DNA of 64,000 bases from Cyanodermella asteris. Taxonomy: Eukaryota > Ascomycota > Lecanoromycetes > Ostropales > Stictidaceae. The notes beneath the pieces were generated by a model. The model saw only the letters and a program-made list of their open reading frames with translations, ran no database searches and was not told the origin of the DNA. The stretch is taken from assembly GCA_900618795.1 (NCBI GenBank), contig UYJD01000017.1, positions 436,314-500,313 of the forward strand, given 5' to 3'. Positions 10,458 to 20,012 of this stretch are shown in pieces (position 1 is the stretch's first letter; each line of letters begins with the position of its first letter). The translations under genes and the position numbers were made by a program.

Positions 10458-12119
10458 ATGAGACTTCTTCACACCCAACGCTTGGAGTTTGAAGAATTCT
10501 TTGATAGGGTTCCGGAGTACTCGATTCTCTCACACCGATGGTCGTCCAAAGAAGAGCTGTCCTACGAGGACTGGATCGCCGGACGCCGCAACGAGGGATA
10601 CGGCAGTCAGAAAATCCACAAGCTCTGCGAAATTAGCTGGGAAAATGGCTATCACTGGACATGGATCGACACGTGCTGCATCGACAAGAGAAGCAGCGCC
10701 GAATTGTCTGAAGCCATCAATTCCATGTACGCCTGGTATCGGCGCGCGAAAGTATGTTTCGTATTCCTACCCGATGTTTATGCATGTACCGCTGAGAACG
10801 GAGACCTGAGTGTACGATATGCGGAGCCGTTTCGACGTACGGAGCTTTCCCCATACCAGATCCGCTGCCGCGGAGCCGAAGAGCATTTCGACGAGAACGA
10901 GTTTCGTTCCAGCAACTGGTTTGACAGAGGGTGGACACTCCAAGAGCTGTTGGCCCCTACTTCCCTCTTTTTCTTCAATACTTCATTTCGTGTCATAGGC
11001 AATCGGACGGATCTGGCCCCAATCTTGTCCGAGATCACCTCAATTGCAAGAACAACGTTGGAAGCACCGGACATCCTGGCGCGGGACATATCATTTGCAG
11101 CGAAAGTTTCGTGGGTTGCTAGACGGGAAACTTCACGCGAAGAGGACATCGTCTACTGTCTCCTTGGCCTCGTAGATACCCAGATGCCCTTGCTTTATGG
11201 AGAAGGCGCAATCAAAGCTTTCTCCAGACTGCAGAAGGAGTATCTCGCCAGCAACAGGGATAATTCCGTCTTCATATGGGATCGCCAGAAATTGCTACGG
11301 CATCGGAGGTCCAGTCCCGAATGGCTCGCGTCATACAACGGATTGCTGGCACCCAGTCCTTTTTATTTCCGAGGTTGTGGAAATGTCTCTAGGGGCTATG
11401 GATTCCCGTCCGTCACGATTGCCAATATTGGTGTGCAGCTCGAACTCCCAGTTCCCGTTGCGCTCTCGAAGAGACCCTCTCGAGTGGAAATCGCGTATCA
11501 GATCTCGAGCATCGTCAAACCATGGCAACAAAATGTACAAGCTATATCAAAACCTGGAGATCTATATCTCCTTGTTGTTCTCTGGAACGATGGAACAACT
11601 AATCGTGTGCTCGGATCTGTGAACCTTCGTCGAATGTCCCCTGTTTGCTATCAGGTGGGTTCCCGTTACATTGACTTCTTCCGTCCGTCAAACTACGTTG
11701 AAACTACAACCTCCTCACACCTGATGTTGCCTACAAACGCGGATGCAAGACAGATCAATCTCAAGAATAGAGGCTTCTCCCGAAGTTACAGAGCGAAAGC
11801 ATTTGGCGAAGCCTCTCGCTGGGCGGTATGGAAATATCTGGACAGCAGCATTGTTTACCGTCCAGTCACATTCACCCGCGACGTTCGGACACTGGAACTG
11901 CCACCTGAGCGACTATTGATTCAGGAAGGAATGCAAGCGCGAGACGAAGCGCCTGATAGGCGACAAGTGTTCGCCAAGGTCGAGCGACAAGTTATCAGAA
12001 CAGTCAAAGATGAGAGCCGAAGCACAGGAAATTCCCGAAACAGGCAGTTGGATCCCCTCAACAAGGACAGGTTTGTTCCATCAAGCCTGCCTCATCGAGT
12101 TTCCCGCCGAGCCGGCTAA
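10458..12119 (+). CDS. HET-domain (heterokaryon incompatibility) protein, HET-E/HET-D type N-terminus
   Basis: This single-exon gene encodes 553 residues. The HET domain covers about residues 1-240: MRLLHTQRLEFEEF, then YSILSHRWSS (the conserved S-H-x-W), WIDTCCIDKRSSAELSEAIN, MYAWYRRAKVCFVFLPDV, FDRGWTLQELLAPTSLFFFN and EEDIVYCLLGLVDTQMPLLY with GEGAIKAFSRLQKE. HET proteins trigger cell death when genetically unlike hyphae fuse. After the HET domain there is no NACHT or WD40 region; the C-terminal 300 residues are beta-rich and not assigned. It converges on a nucleoside-deoxyribosyltransferase-like gene only 48 bp downstream. The first ATG in frame at the start of the HET consensus was chosen. 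Confidence 0.9.
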   Translation: MRLLHTQRLEFEEFFDRVPEYSILSHRWSSKEELSYEDWIAGRRNEGYGSQKIHKLCEISWENGYHWTWIDTCCIDKRSSAELSEAINSMYAWYRRAKVCFVFLPDVYACTAENGDLSVRYAEPFRRTELSPYQIRCRGAEEHFDENEFRSSNWFDRGWTLQELLAPTSLFFFNTSFRVIGNRTDLAPILSEITSIARTTLEAPDILARDISFAAKVSWVARRETSREEDIVYCLLGLVDTQMPLLYGEGAIKAFSRLQKEYLASNRDNSVFIWDRQKLLRHRRSSPEWLASYNGLLAPSPFYFRGCGNVSRGYGFPSVTIANIGVQLELPVPVALSKRPSRVEIAYQISSIVKPWQQNVQAISKPGDLYLLVVLWNDGTTNRVLGSVNLRRMSPVCYQVGSRYIDFFRPSNYVETTTSSHLMLPTNADARQINLKNRGFSRSYRAKAFGEASRWAVWKYLDSSIVYRPVTFTRDVRTLELPPERLLIQEGMQARDEAPDRRQVFAKVERQVIRTVKDESRSTGNSRNRQLDPLNKDRFVPSSLPHRVSRRAG

Positions 12120-12167
12120 GTCGATTGACGCGTCCTTCCTTTGTAGCTTCTTACCCTTCGATCCGGA

Positions 12168-12707
12168 TCAACCAGACCTCGCCTTCGTTTCAAGGCTGAT
12201 GCGCCTCCCTACCTCCTCTATAACTTCGTCACATGTCCTTAAAACTGTGATGTCCTTGCGTCTCGCAAGTATCTCCACGTTCACCCTCTTCGCATACCTC
12301 TCCTCGCACCACACCACACACCTGCCAGGATCTCGTCCCATCACGGTTCCAAACTCAAGAAGCGTCACCGGCGCATCACCTTTACCCCCACCAAAGAAGA
12401 AAACGACGATATCCGCCGCTTCGAGAGCATCGGTCTCCCAGTTGACCTGTTGTTTCAGTGGTGGATATTCCGGATCATCGACGGGCCAAGACGAATCCCA
12501 GTCTGGTCGGACGGGATTGAATATCGTGAGTGGACCGGACGTTCTGGACGTCGAGGATGAGGAGTCACCGGAGAGTGCAACTCGTAGTTTGGAGATCAGA
12601 GTATCTTGCCAGAGCGATGGGGCGCTACCAGAGTTCAGGGGACAGATCGGGCCGGAGAGGAACAGGGTTGGAGAGGTGGTGGACGACGCGACGGATTTGG
12701 AGAACAA
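12168..12707 (-). CDS. Nucleoside 2-deoxyribosyltransferase-like protein, 5' end missing or in an unseen exon
   Basis: The minus-strand frame encodes about 180 residues with the Nuc_deoxyri_tr2 signature: LFLSGPICPL at the first strand, TIFNPVRPDWDSSW, LKQQVNWETDALEAADIVVF, and DAPVTLLEFGTVM near the active-site strand. Members of this superfamily cleave N-glycosidic bonds of nucleosides or related nucleotides. The frame has no ATG before the conserved domain: it opens after a TGA near 12,737 and the first Met is inside the domain. The 5' end abuts copy B of the dispersed repeat, so the gene may have lost its start or may use an upstream exon; a possible acceptor CTTCAG lies near 12,724. It is tail-to-tail with the HET gene. 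Effector-like domains of this kind are found beside fungal cell-death genes. Confidence 0.7.
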   Translation of the reverse strand: MFSKSVASSTTSPTLFLSGPICPLNSGSAPSLWQDTLISKLRVALSGDSSSSTSRTSGPLTIFNPVRPDWDSSWPVDDPEYPPLKQQVNWETDALEAADIVVFFFGGGKGDAPVTLLEFGTVMGRDPGRCVVWCEERYAKRVNVEILARRKDITVLRTCDEVIEEVGRRISLETKARSG

Positions 12708-12905
12708 ATTGTCGGCTGCCGAGGCTGAAGGCGGGGCTCAAGGCGGCTGGGCAAAAGCCGTGGCGTAGATAATGCAGCTTCTATTTACTCTATTACATGC
12801 ATATCTATACCTGGGGTTACTATTACAGGTACCTATAGAAATCGATGCTCGCGTGCTTCCTAAGGTACCATTAAGAGTCGGTACGCAAGTCGTCACTTAG
12901 GGACG
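12706..12905. repeat. Dispersed repeat, copy B
   Basis: It shares with copy C: TTGTC-GCCGA, GGCGG-TGGGCA-AAG-GTGGCGT, CAGCTTCTA--TACTC-ATTACATG, AGGTACCTATAG, ATGCTCGCGT-CTT, TAAGGT and GAGTCGGT. Similarity may continue weakly to about 12,940. It begins exactly at the 5' end of the readable deoxyribosyltransferase-like frame and ends about 90 bp before the stop of the second HET gene. Confidence 0.6.
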
Positions 12906-12998
12906 TCTAGGGATATTTGCGTCCATACCTGTTCAATGTCTTCGAAACATGCGCATCTCGTTATTCATAAATTGAAGAACCGCTCAACTTGAGCCCCC

Positions 12999-15206
12999 TC
13001 AGCTAATTTCGAACATCGACACCTGTCGCGGCGTTCGCGCGACCTCGCCATCCATCAAGCCATGCACACACGTGTCTCCAATCAACTGCGTCTTCCCGTA
13101 CGCCGTCCTCAATATATGCGGCATCTGCGCCCCACAAAACACAACAACCCTATCCCCCGGCCTGAGTTCTGCGGGACCCAAGCCCAGATAGCCCCTCGAC
13201 GAGATCCACGGCCTCCTCGCCACATTGATCGTATCCATCAGATGAAAATGGCTCTGCAATCGCTCCTCGTCCATCATGCGATCGTACGGGAAATTGGCCA
13301 GGAACAGCTCCTTGTGCAGCTCCGTCATCTTGTCGGACATGCGGAACTTTTCCCAGGAAGGCGACATTTCGATGTCGGCTACGGAGGTGCGCCAGATGGC
13401 TTCGCTGAGGGCGGTGGTGTCGCTGTAGCGGTTGCCGTTGGGGCTGTCTTCGATGAGGGCTTTTAGTTCTTTGAGCCAGCGGATGCAGGTGCGGACAATG
13501 AGTTTTGCTTGTGGGATGCTGCGTTCGAAGAGCTCTTCGAAGGTGATGCCCGAGTATTCGATCGTGTCGACGTGCACTCCGGATAGATGCAGGACGCGTG
13601 GATGAGGTGGTTCTAGCCCGTGTCCGTGGGTTGGTGCTGCTATGCCCTTGGATGCTTCGAACTTGGGCTCGATGACGAATTCGTCGGCCTTGTGTGAACG
13701 CACAATCCACTGCATGGGCCTATGGATCTTGTGTGCGAAGTTTGGGGCCCATGTAGGGATCAAGCCGCGTCCACTGCTTTTCGTCCTGCACCAGGATAGG
13801 ACTATCAGGTAGCCGTGGTCGATAAGAGCTCGAGCGAGCTCCGCGAACACAATGTCGGCCGATTTGGAATAGTCAGCATGCAGCCCGAGAGCTTCCGAGT
13901 CGGTCGCGAGCCCGAGGAGGCCATAGACGTAGTCTCGGGGATCAGACGCCTTGAGAACTCGAGTGCCAGCATACGTGAAGATGGAAGACAAGAGGAATGC
14001 GAAAGGTAAGCCTGTGGTCTTTGCGTAATTCAAAGACGCCCAACGGATGGTGAACTGGGCCCAGACTCGTTGCTGCATCATGTCTTCCCTCGTGTTACAC
14101 ATATCAATCATCCGCAGTTGCTTCTGTATCTGTTTGTCGGGGTTGATGGCGAGAATCGGGAAGTCGTCCAATCCGGGCGTTTTTTGGTCATCCTCGAGAC
14201 GAGGGCTGTCGGCCTCCGCAGTCAACCCTTGTTGGCCCGCCCAGACGGACATGAGGAACTGGTAGTAGATTTGTGCGGCTCTCGTGAAGGTCGGACGGTC
14301 TATGCGGTGGTGGCCATAGGCAAAATGCACATTGTCAGATACCACGAGCTCCTGCACGACTGTGCAAGTCATTAGTCGACAAGTCAAGACCAGAAAGTTC
14401 ACTCACTTACCCCATGTACGGCCCCACCAGGGTTGGCCGAAGAGTTTATTCGTCGCAGGTTCAGGGAAATGCAATCCAGCTTCATTGCGAGTGATGAGAT
14501 CTTTAAAGAGGTTGTCAAGGGGACTTGTGTCTCTCAAGGCCTCGGAATCAGACTCTGAAGATCTCGTGTGCTTTTCGTAGAGCTCGCAGACCCGCGAATG
14601 ATTTTCGTCGCCCCATATCACCTCCTCAGAGCCCAAAGATGCGGCAGCCTCGCCGATGCGCTTCAACATTGGCAAGGCCGGATCATCATCCTCCGCTCTT
14701 CCAAGGTATACCAGCACCTCCGCCGCCTCTGCAAAAGTCTGCCGCATTTGCTGCACATGCCAGCTCTTCTCCGGTTCGTTTTTCTGATCAATGCATATAG
14801 CATCGACCCACAAGGTGAGCGGCTCCTGGTCCGTCCGTATATCGTGCAGCGCACAGAATAGATTTTCGGTCACGAGCCAGTCCCGCTCGTTCACGCTGAT
14901 AGATGTGACGTTCATAGGATCTCCCCAGGTGTATGAAAGCGCAGTGTATACGGGACCATCATTTCGCGAGGTAAGATAAAGCTTGCAAACTATCGGGTCG
15001 CCAGGCTTGCCCGGCAGCAGCTGGAGGAGTCGGATCTCCGCATTCGATCGATTGAGAGGAAGGAGAGCATAGCGACCACCGACGGTAAGGCTGGACACGG
15101 AGTAGGCGCTTCCGTATGCGCTTGGTGTCTCGGCGATGAGGACCTCTTCAAGGTCACGCTCTGAGACGCCACTCTGTGAGAATTGAATTGACATGGCGAC
15201 AGACAT
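12999..15206 (-). CDS. HET-domain (heterokaryon incompatibility) protein, long form
   Basis: Exons on the minus strand are 15206-14411 and 14359-12999; the 51-bp intron has donor GTAAGT and acceptor TGCACAG, giving 718 residues. The HET domain lies at about residues 45-330: RYALLPLNRSNAEIRLLQL, YTALSYTWGDP (A-L-S-Y-x-W), LTLWVDAICIDQKNEPEKSW with QVQQM-type continuation, AEVLVYLGRAEDD and PWWGRTWVVQELVVSDNV, where the intron falls inside the W-V-x-Q-E motif. The segment LKASDPRDYVYGLLGL follows at the usual distance. The C-terminus (LRPGDRVVVFCGAQMPHILR) matches the HET-6/OR-type tail. Function is non-self recognition and cell death control. This gene is a different HET subfamily from its neighbour, so the two are not a recent duplication. 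Confidence 0.9.
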
Positions 15207-15803
15207 GATTGCGGATTAGTCGAGCCAGAACGAACTGAGGACAAGGGAGATATTCGCTAGTTGATATTGCATATCTATACTGTAGCTCTTGCAGGCGCCG
15301 TGCAACCTTGGGCGCCCTTTGAGACGGCTGGTGAGTCCGCTGCTTGCTGTCCGCTCGACGGCAAGGCTGACAGCGCGGCACCTGGAAGCCGTCTAGACCA
15401 CATTCTGCTTTCTGAACGAAAGCATAGATGGCCGTCTTCGACAAGAGGGTGTGCAGGGACGGCATAGCATAGCGTATTAGTATGTGGAAGCCACAAAAGC
15501 CATATGCAGAAACAAGCACATGGGTGGTAAAAAGGCGGACACGTGGGAAGCCAAAGCTGCGGCCCAAGGCAGGTATTTCCGATTTCGACCTGGTTCACGG
15601 CTCAAGAGATGGTGCCATAGGTACTGCGCAAAATTCAGGACACGCGTCTCGAGAAACGTTTTCAGTATGTCGTTGAAGCGTTGGCACGTTTGAGCTGCAC
15701 ATGGCGGCGTGAGTAATCATTCACGCGGCCAGTACTTCAGTCAAGGCACTTTCACAGCGGAGATGTAATGGACTATAGTGCACCGCGTCCACTGTGGCCC
15801 CTA
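15207..15803. other. Promoter side of the long HET gene, no supported gene
   Basis: The stretch holds only short frames on both strands and runs into copy C of the dispersed repeat. It should contain the promoter of the long HET gene. Confidence 0.4.
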
Positions 15804-16061
15804 AAGTTGTCACTGTTATCGCCGACGTTCAGTGGGGGACCAGGGCGGGTGGGCAGAAGTTGTGGCGTGAGTACCTCAGCTTCTACCTACTCAATTACAT
15901 GAATTATTACCTTAGGCGATAGTACCGTAGGTACCTATAGGGGTTATGCTCGCGTACTTGATAAGGTCTTACTATGAGTCGGTCCATGAGTCGTTCAACA
16001 AGGGCGTAACGAGGTGTTCTTACTTGTATGTGCGCCACGACTTCTGCCCATCCGCCTTGAC
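15804..16061. repeat. Dispersed repeat, copy C
   Basis: This is the most complete of the three copies. Its left part aligns with copy B and its right part (GAGGTGTTCT, TGCGCCACGACTT, CCGCCTTGA) with copy A. It contains the shared core GTAGGTACCTATAG followed by GCTCGCGTACTT and GAGTCGGT. No long open frame and no clear terminal inverted repeats are seen, so it may be a non-autonomous element or an old segmental duplication. Confidence 0.6.
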
Positions 16062-16631
16062 ATTGTTACTGTACTGCTGCACGTATTCCTCAAGCTATCA
16101 GGGTAGATAACTACTAGCATACTGAAGTCAATACCAAGGTCGTTACCCAAGTAGGTATCAACTCGTTTTGTTAAATTCCGACCGGCACACGACCACCACT
16201 ATCCTCGAGTACGCATCTTGAGCCTCACGACACTGTATCGTTCCGCGACATCAATTATTGATCCGACAACCGGTTGAATGATCTCAGCACCGGATCGCCC
16301 GGCCGTCATGCGGGGTCCCCGCAAATCGAAACAGTGGCCAAAGCGGTCAAAGCGGCCAGGTTGGCATCGAATCAGGGAGCTCAACCTGCCTCGGCCATGC
16401 GGCGGAAATGAGGCAACGCCCCATACGTGCAGTTGTTTCTCTAGCTATCTCAATCCTACCCAGGCGTGCCGTGCGGAGATCGCTGGCGTCATAACAGTTG
16501 CTGGGCCACAGCTAGGTATCTACGGCGGTGGTACAACACCTAAGGAGCTACATCTTCCGTCGACATGATTCTCTCTTCCTTATCATGCGAACCTTGGAAA
16601 CGTTTGCTTCACAGAGGTTACTTGAGTCAGA
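16062..16631. other. Promoter region of the MFS gene, no supported gene
   Basis: A short frame with GPRKSKQWPKRSKRPGW is present near 16,320 but lacks support. The sequence next to 16,631 is the presumed leader of the transporter gene. Confidence 0.4.
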
Positions 16632-18654
16632 ATGAAGAAGTTTTACGGATTGAGAGGGACATCACTCTCGGTGGCTATCGCCACTATCGCCGGTCTGGAC
16701 TTTGCTCTATTCGGTTACGATCAGGGTAAGTCATGAATTGTCCTGAAAATCCTGTAATGTGAAGACATTTCCTGGCATTGACACGTAGCAGGTGTAATGG
16801 GCGGGCTGCTCACCTTGCCGAGCTTCCTTACACTTTTCCCACAGATTAATGTCAATAACCCGCCGCCCGGGTCATCTGCTAGCATGGCTTCCAATGTTCA
16901 GGGCATCACCGTGGGAGGCTATACGCTAGGATGCTTCTTTGGCGCCGTTGCAACCATCTGGCTGGGCAACATTCTTGGACGCAAACGGACCATCATTGTT
17001 GGTTCATCGATCATGGTCGTTGGAGCTATCCTTCAAGCATCGTCATTCAGTCTAGGCCAATTGATAGCGGCAAGATGGATCACCGGGTTTGGGAATGGTT
17101 ATTGCCGCCAGTGCCCGACAAGTACCGTACTGAACTAATCTTCACAAGGCATGAACACGTCGACTGTGCCCATGTGGCAATCGGAAACCTCAAAACCGCA
17201 CCAGAGAGGCAAGATGGTCATGATAGAAGGCTCCTTGATCGTTTTCGGCGTCATGCTTTCCTACTGGTATGCATGGCCCACTCGGCTTTTGGCTCGTGAT
17301 GCTCACATCAGCAAGGATCGATTTCGGGTTTAGTTTCCTAGAACCGTCCAGCATCTCGTGGCGTTTCCCGATCGCTTTCCAAATTCTTCTTGCTTTGGTT
17401 ATCCTGGCTGTCATTCCAGGCCTACCTGAGTCACCTCGATGGTTGATCTTGAAAGGCAGGAGCGAAGACGCCCTCGAGGTACTGTCCGCACTCGCTGACT
17501 TACCAGCCGATGACCCCTTAGTCCAGGATGAGTTCAAGGCGGTCGTTGATACTGTGAGAGAAATGAGCAAGGGCGGATTCAGAGACTGCTTCAAGAAGAA
17601 TCAAAACCGAAACTTTCACCGCACCGTCTTGGCCTATGTCAACCAGATGTTCCAACAGGTATGTTGGTCGGCAGTGAGATAGGGTGAGATTAGAGCTGAC
17701 TGACGAGTCATTAGATTTCGGGAATCAACATTTTGACCTACTATATCGGTGAGTTAAACCAGAAAGTCTTGGAATGCTTCTTTGGCTGACTACTGCTGAA
17801 GCCACCCTCTTCCAGCGACTTGGTCTAGGCGACGAGCTCAGCCGACTGCTCGCAGCAGTCAACGGAACGGAGTACTGGCTCGCGTCCCTGATTGCCATCT
17901 TCACTATCGAGAGGTTCGGTCGTCGCTCGCTCATGCTCTTTGGCGCTATTGGCCAAACCGCGTGTATGATTGTGCTGGCTGGTGTCAACTCTCCCTGGGA
18001 CAGTCAGAACAAGGCCGAAGCGGTTGTTGCCGTGGTATGCCTGTTCTTGTTCAACAGTTTCTTCGCCGTCGGCTGGTTGGGCATGACATGGTGAGGAAAA
18101 ATGTATTCATTCTGGCCTGGAATTGGGAATTGACCAGTTTCACAGGCTCTATCCAGCTGAGGTCACGCCTCTATCAATCCGTGCACCTGCAACTGCGATT
18201 GCGACCACGGCAAATTGGATTGTAAGTCGAAATATACCCTGGACTTTCTCGGAAAGACAAGATTGCACGAAGGGCGGCTGACTCATTTCTAAAGTTCAAC
18301 TTCATGGTCGTCATGGTCACTCCGCCCGCATTCACAAATATCACTTGGAAGACATATCTTATCTTCGCCGTCATAAATGCTTTCATGGTGCCTTGCGTTT
18401 ACTTCTTCTTTCCCGAGACGACCGGTCGCTCGCTCGAGGAGATGGACGAAATATTCCAAGAAGCAAGGGGAATCCGCGGCGCCTTTGACATCGTACGGAT
18501 AGCTCACGAGAAGCCGCACAGATACGGCAAGAAGGGCGAACTGCTGATCACGTATGATGCGACAAACACGGCCGAGAGACGGCGGAGTTCTATTGCTGCA
18601 GTCGGGGACGAGGTGCATCGAGTTCCATCGATTAATGAGGAGAAGAAAGACTAG
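16632..18654 (+). CDS. MFS sugar-transporter-like protein, eight exons
   Basis: Exons are 16632-16725, 16792-17097, 17149-17266, 17316-17658, 17715-17748, 17802-18090, 18146-18221 and 18295-18654, which join in frame to 539 residues. Family marks are FGYDQGVMGGLL in helix 1, LGRKRTIIVG (G-R-K-R loop after helix 2), PGLPESPRWLILKGR (P-E-S-P-R-W) at the end of helix 6, IERFGRRSLMLFGAIGQ, WLYPAEVTPLSIRAPATAIA (P-A-E) and VYFFFPETTGRSLEEMDEIF (P-E-T-x-G-R-S). These define the hexose/sugar porter family of plasma-membrane transporters. Intron 2 has an unusual GTTATT donor, and four introns (2, 3, 5 and 7) end in AAG instead of CAG/TAG. The PESPRW and PETTGRS motifs, and the length, argue for an intact gene. 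Confidence 0.85.
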
Positions 18655-18959
18655 GCTGAAGGATACAATACCTGGCCGGAACTGGTGCGGCGGTTGGGCA
18701 TAATGTCTCAGCGTGAACAGACTAGGCTTTCGGGGTGAACTCGGGCTGGGACGCGTGGAACACTGCGAACAGCCTAGTCTCGCCTGCCGAGTCAGCCAAC
18801 CTGCATAGAACCTTGCAGTCACAATCTCGAGCAGGTCCTGTGGCCAGTCTAGCGCACAGCCTGATCAAAGCACTGAGGGTCATCTGTAGTACATATGCAG
18901 GCAGCGCAAACAAACTGTAGCAACATTTGCTGTTCGTCTCTCCTCATTCGACGAGTCTA

Positions 18960-19685
18960 ATGGAGTCGAGCACGGCAACAATCGATACGCTGCTGCGTCA
19001 ATGCAGCACCTTGTCCACCCTGATATCCTCCATCGACAACACGTGTGAAACCTTGCCACCACAGTTTCTGCATTTGCAAAGAGACATCAGCAGTACCGAT
19101 GAGACGGATCGCAGAGTGCGGGACTCTGTCAGAGACGGCTTGATCGAGATCGACCCTTTATTAGACGACCTCCTCGAACAGGTCTCCCTCCTCAGACAAG
19201 TCCATCAAGAGCTGGAAGCATGCCGCGCAAAGGACAGGGGAATTCTGCGAAGAAAGAAGTCCTTCGCGAAGCTGCTTAGCAACACGAGCAGCGTCGAACT
19301 GTTGAGACGGCGGCTGCAATCCAATCAGCAGCAAATCGGAAAGTCGTTGGACCTACTCCAAGATAATGGTCGGGCTCGCTTGGGAACTGCGGTGACTCGT
19401 CATTTCAACGATACAACCAGACGATTCGAAAATGCAGCCGTCGAAGAAGGTGGTCAGGAGTTCAGAAGTCATGGTGCGGAACAAGCAACTTCAGTGGGGC
19501 CGGTTAAAGGCGAGCATCAGGACTGGAGCAGTCCAAATAACATTAGTCCTGTGCAGTGTCACGCTGAATTAGGCGAATGGATGGGTCGCTGGTATTGTAG
19601 TGAATGTGCCTGGTCGGGCGCCGAAAAACAGCCAGGCCATGCCCAGGAGCGAGCCTGGCTAATGGATTCACGCGGCCCAGATTGA
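18960..19685 (+). CDS. Hypothetical coiled-coil protein
   Basis: A 241-residue single-exon frame starts at the ATG at 18960. The first ~150 residues are heptad-rich and helical: TIDTLLRQCSTLSTLISSID, LIEIDPLLDDLLEQVSLLRQ, VHQELEACRAKDRGILRRKK and LLRRRLQSNQQQIGKSLDLL. The C-terminal part has four clustered Cys/His-type residues (CHAELGEWMGRWYCSECAWS), which could bind a metal. The helical part is reminiscent of the N-terminal domains that precede NACHT or HET modules in fungi, but no such module follows. I do not recognise the family. It stands alone between the transporter and Rad9. Confidence 0.55.
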   Translation: MESSTATIDTLLRQCSTLSTLISSIDNTCETLPPQFLHLQRDISSTDETDRRVRDSVRDGLIEIDPLLDDLLEQVSLLRQVHQELEACRAKDRGILRRKKSFAKLLSNTSSVELLRRRLQSNQQQIGKSLDLLQDNGRARLGTAVTRHFNDTTRRFENAAVEEGGQEFRSHGAEQATSVGPVKGEHQDWSSPNNISPVQCHAELGEWMGRWYCSECAWSGAEKQPGHAQERAWLMDSRGPD

Positions 19686-20012
19686 GTCTTATCAACCTTT
19701 ACTCGGACAGCCATCTCGCCGCAATGATATTTTGAGAACGTTTCCTCTTGGATCGAGATACCTATCTAACGTGCGTTGGCGCGCTGAAAGTGTGATGATA
19801 TGCCGTCGCGAGTTTCACGTTCGCATTCGTGACGCGCGCCGACCCACAGATTTTGACCACCTTCAGTCTCTCACGCGAGATCCACGCGAACTATCATGAA
19901 CGTGCCAGGCATGTATCCAAATCGATTCTTAAACAGTATGGTAAGCTGAAATGTGGACCTGAGTCTCTGGCGAATCCTACAGCGCCATCCCTGGTGCGAT
20001 CCCTCAACCAAC
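19686..20012. other. Promoter/leader of rad9
   Basis: There is no separate gene. The rad9 reading frame is open upstream of the chosen ATG as far as 19953, but that extension is not conserved-looking and starts with a different context. Confidence 0.4.

Noticed and set aside
12010-12768. Long plus-strand open frame opposite the deoxyribosyltransferase-like gene
   Set aside because: It is the antisense shadow of a frame with clear family motifs, and its own text is low-complexity.
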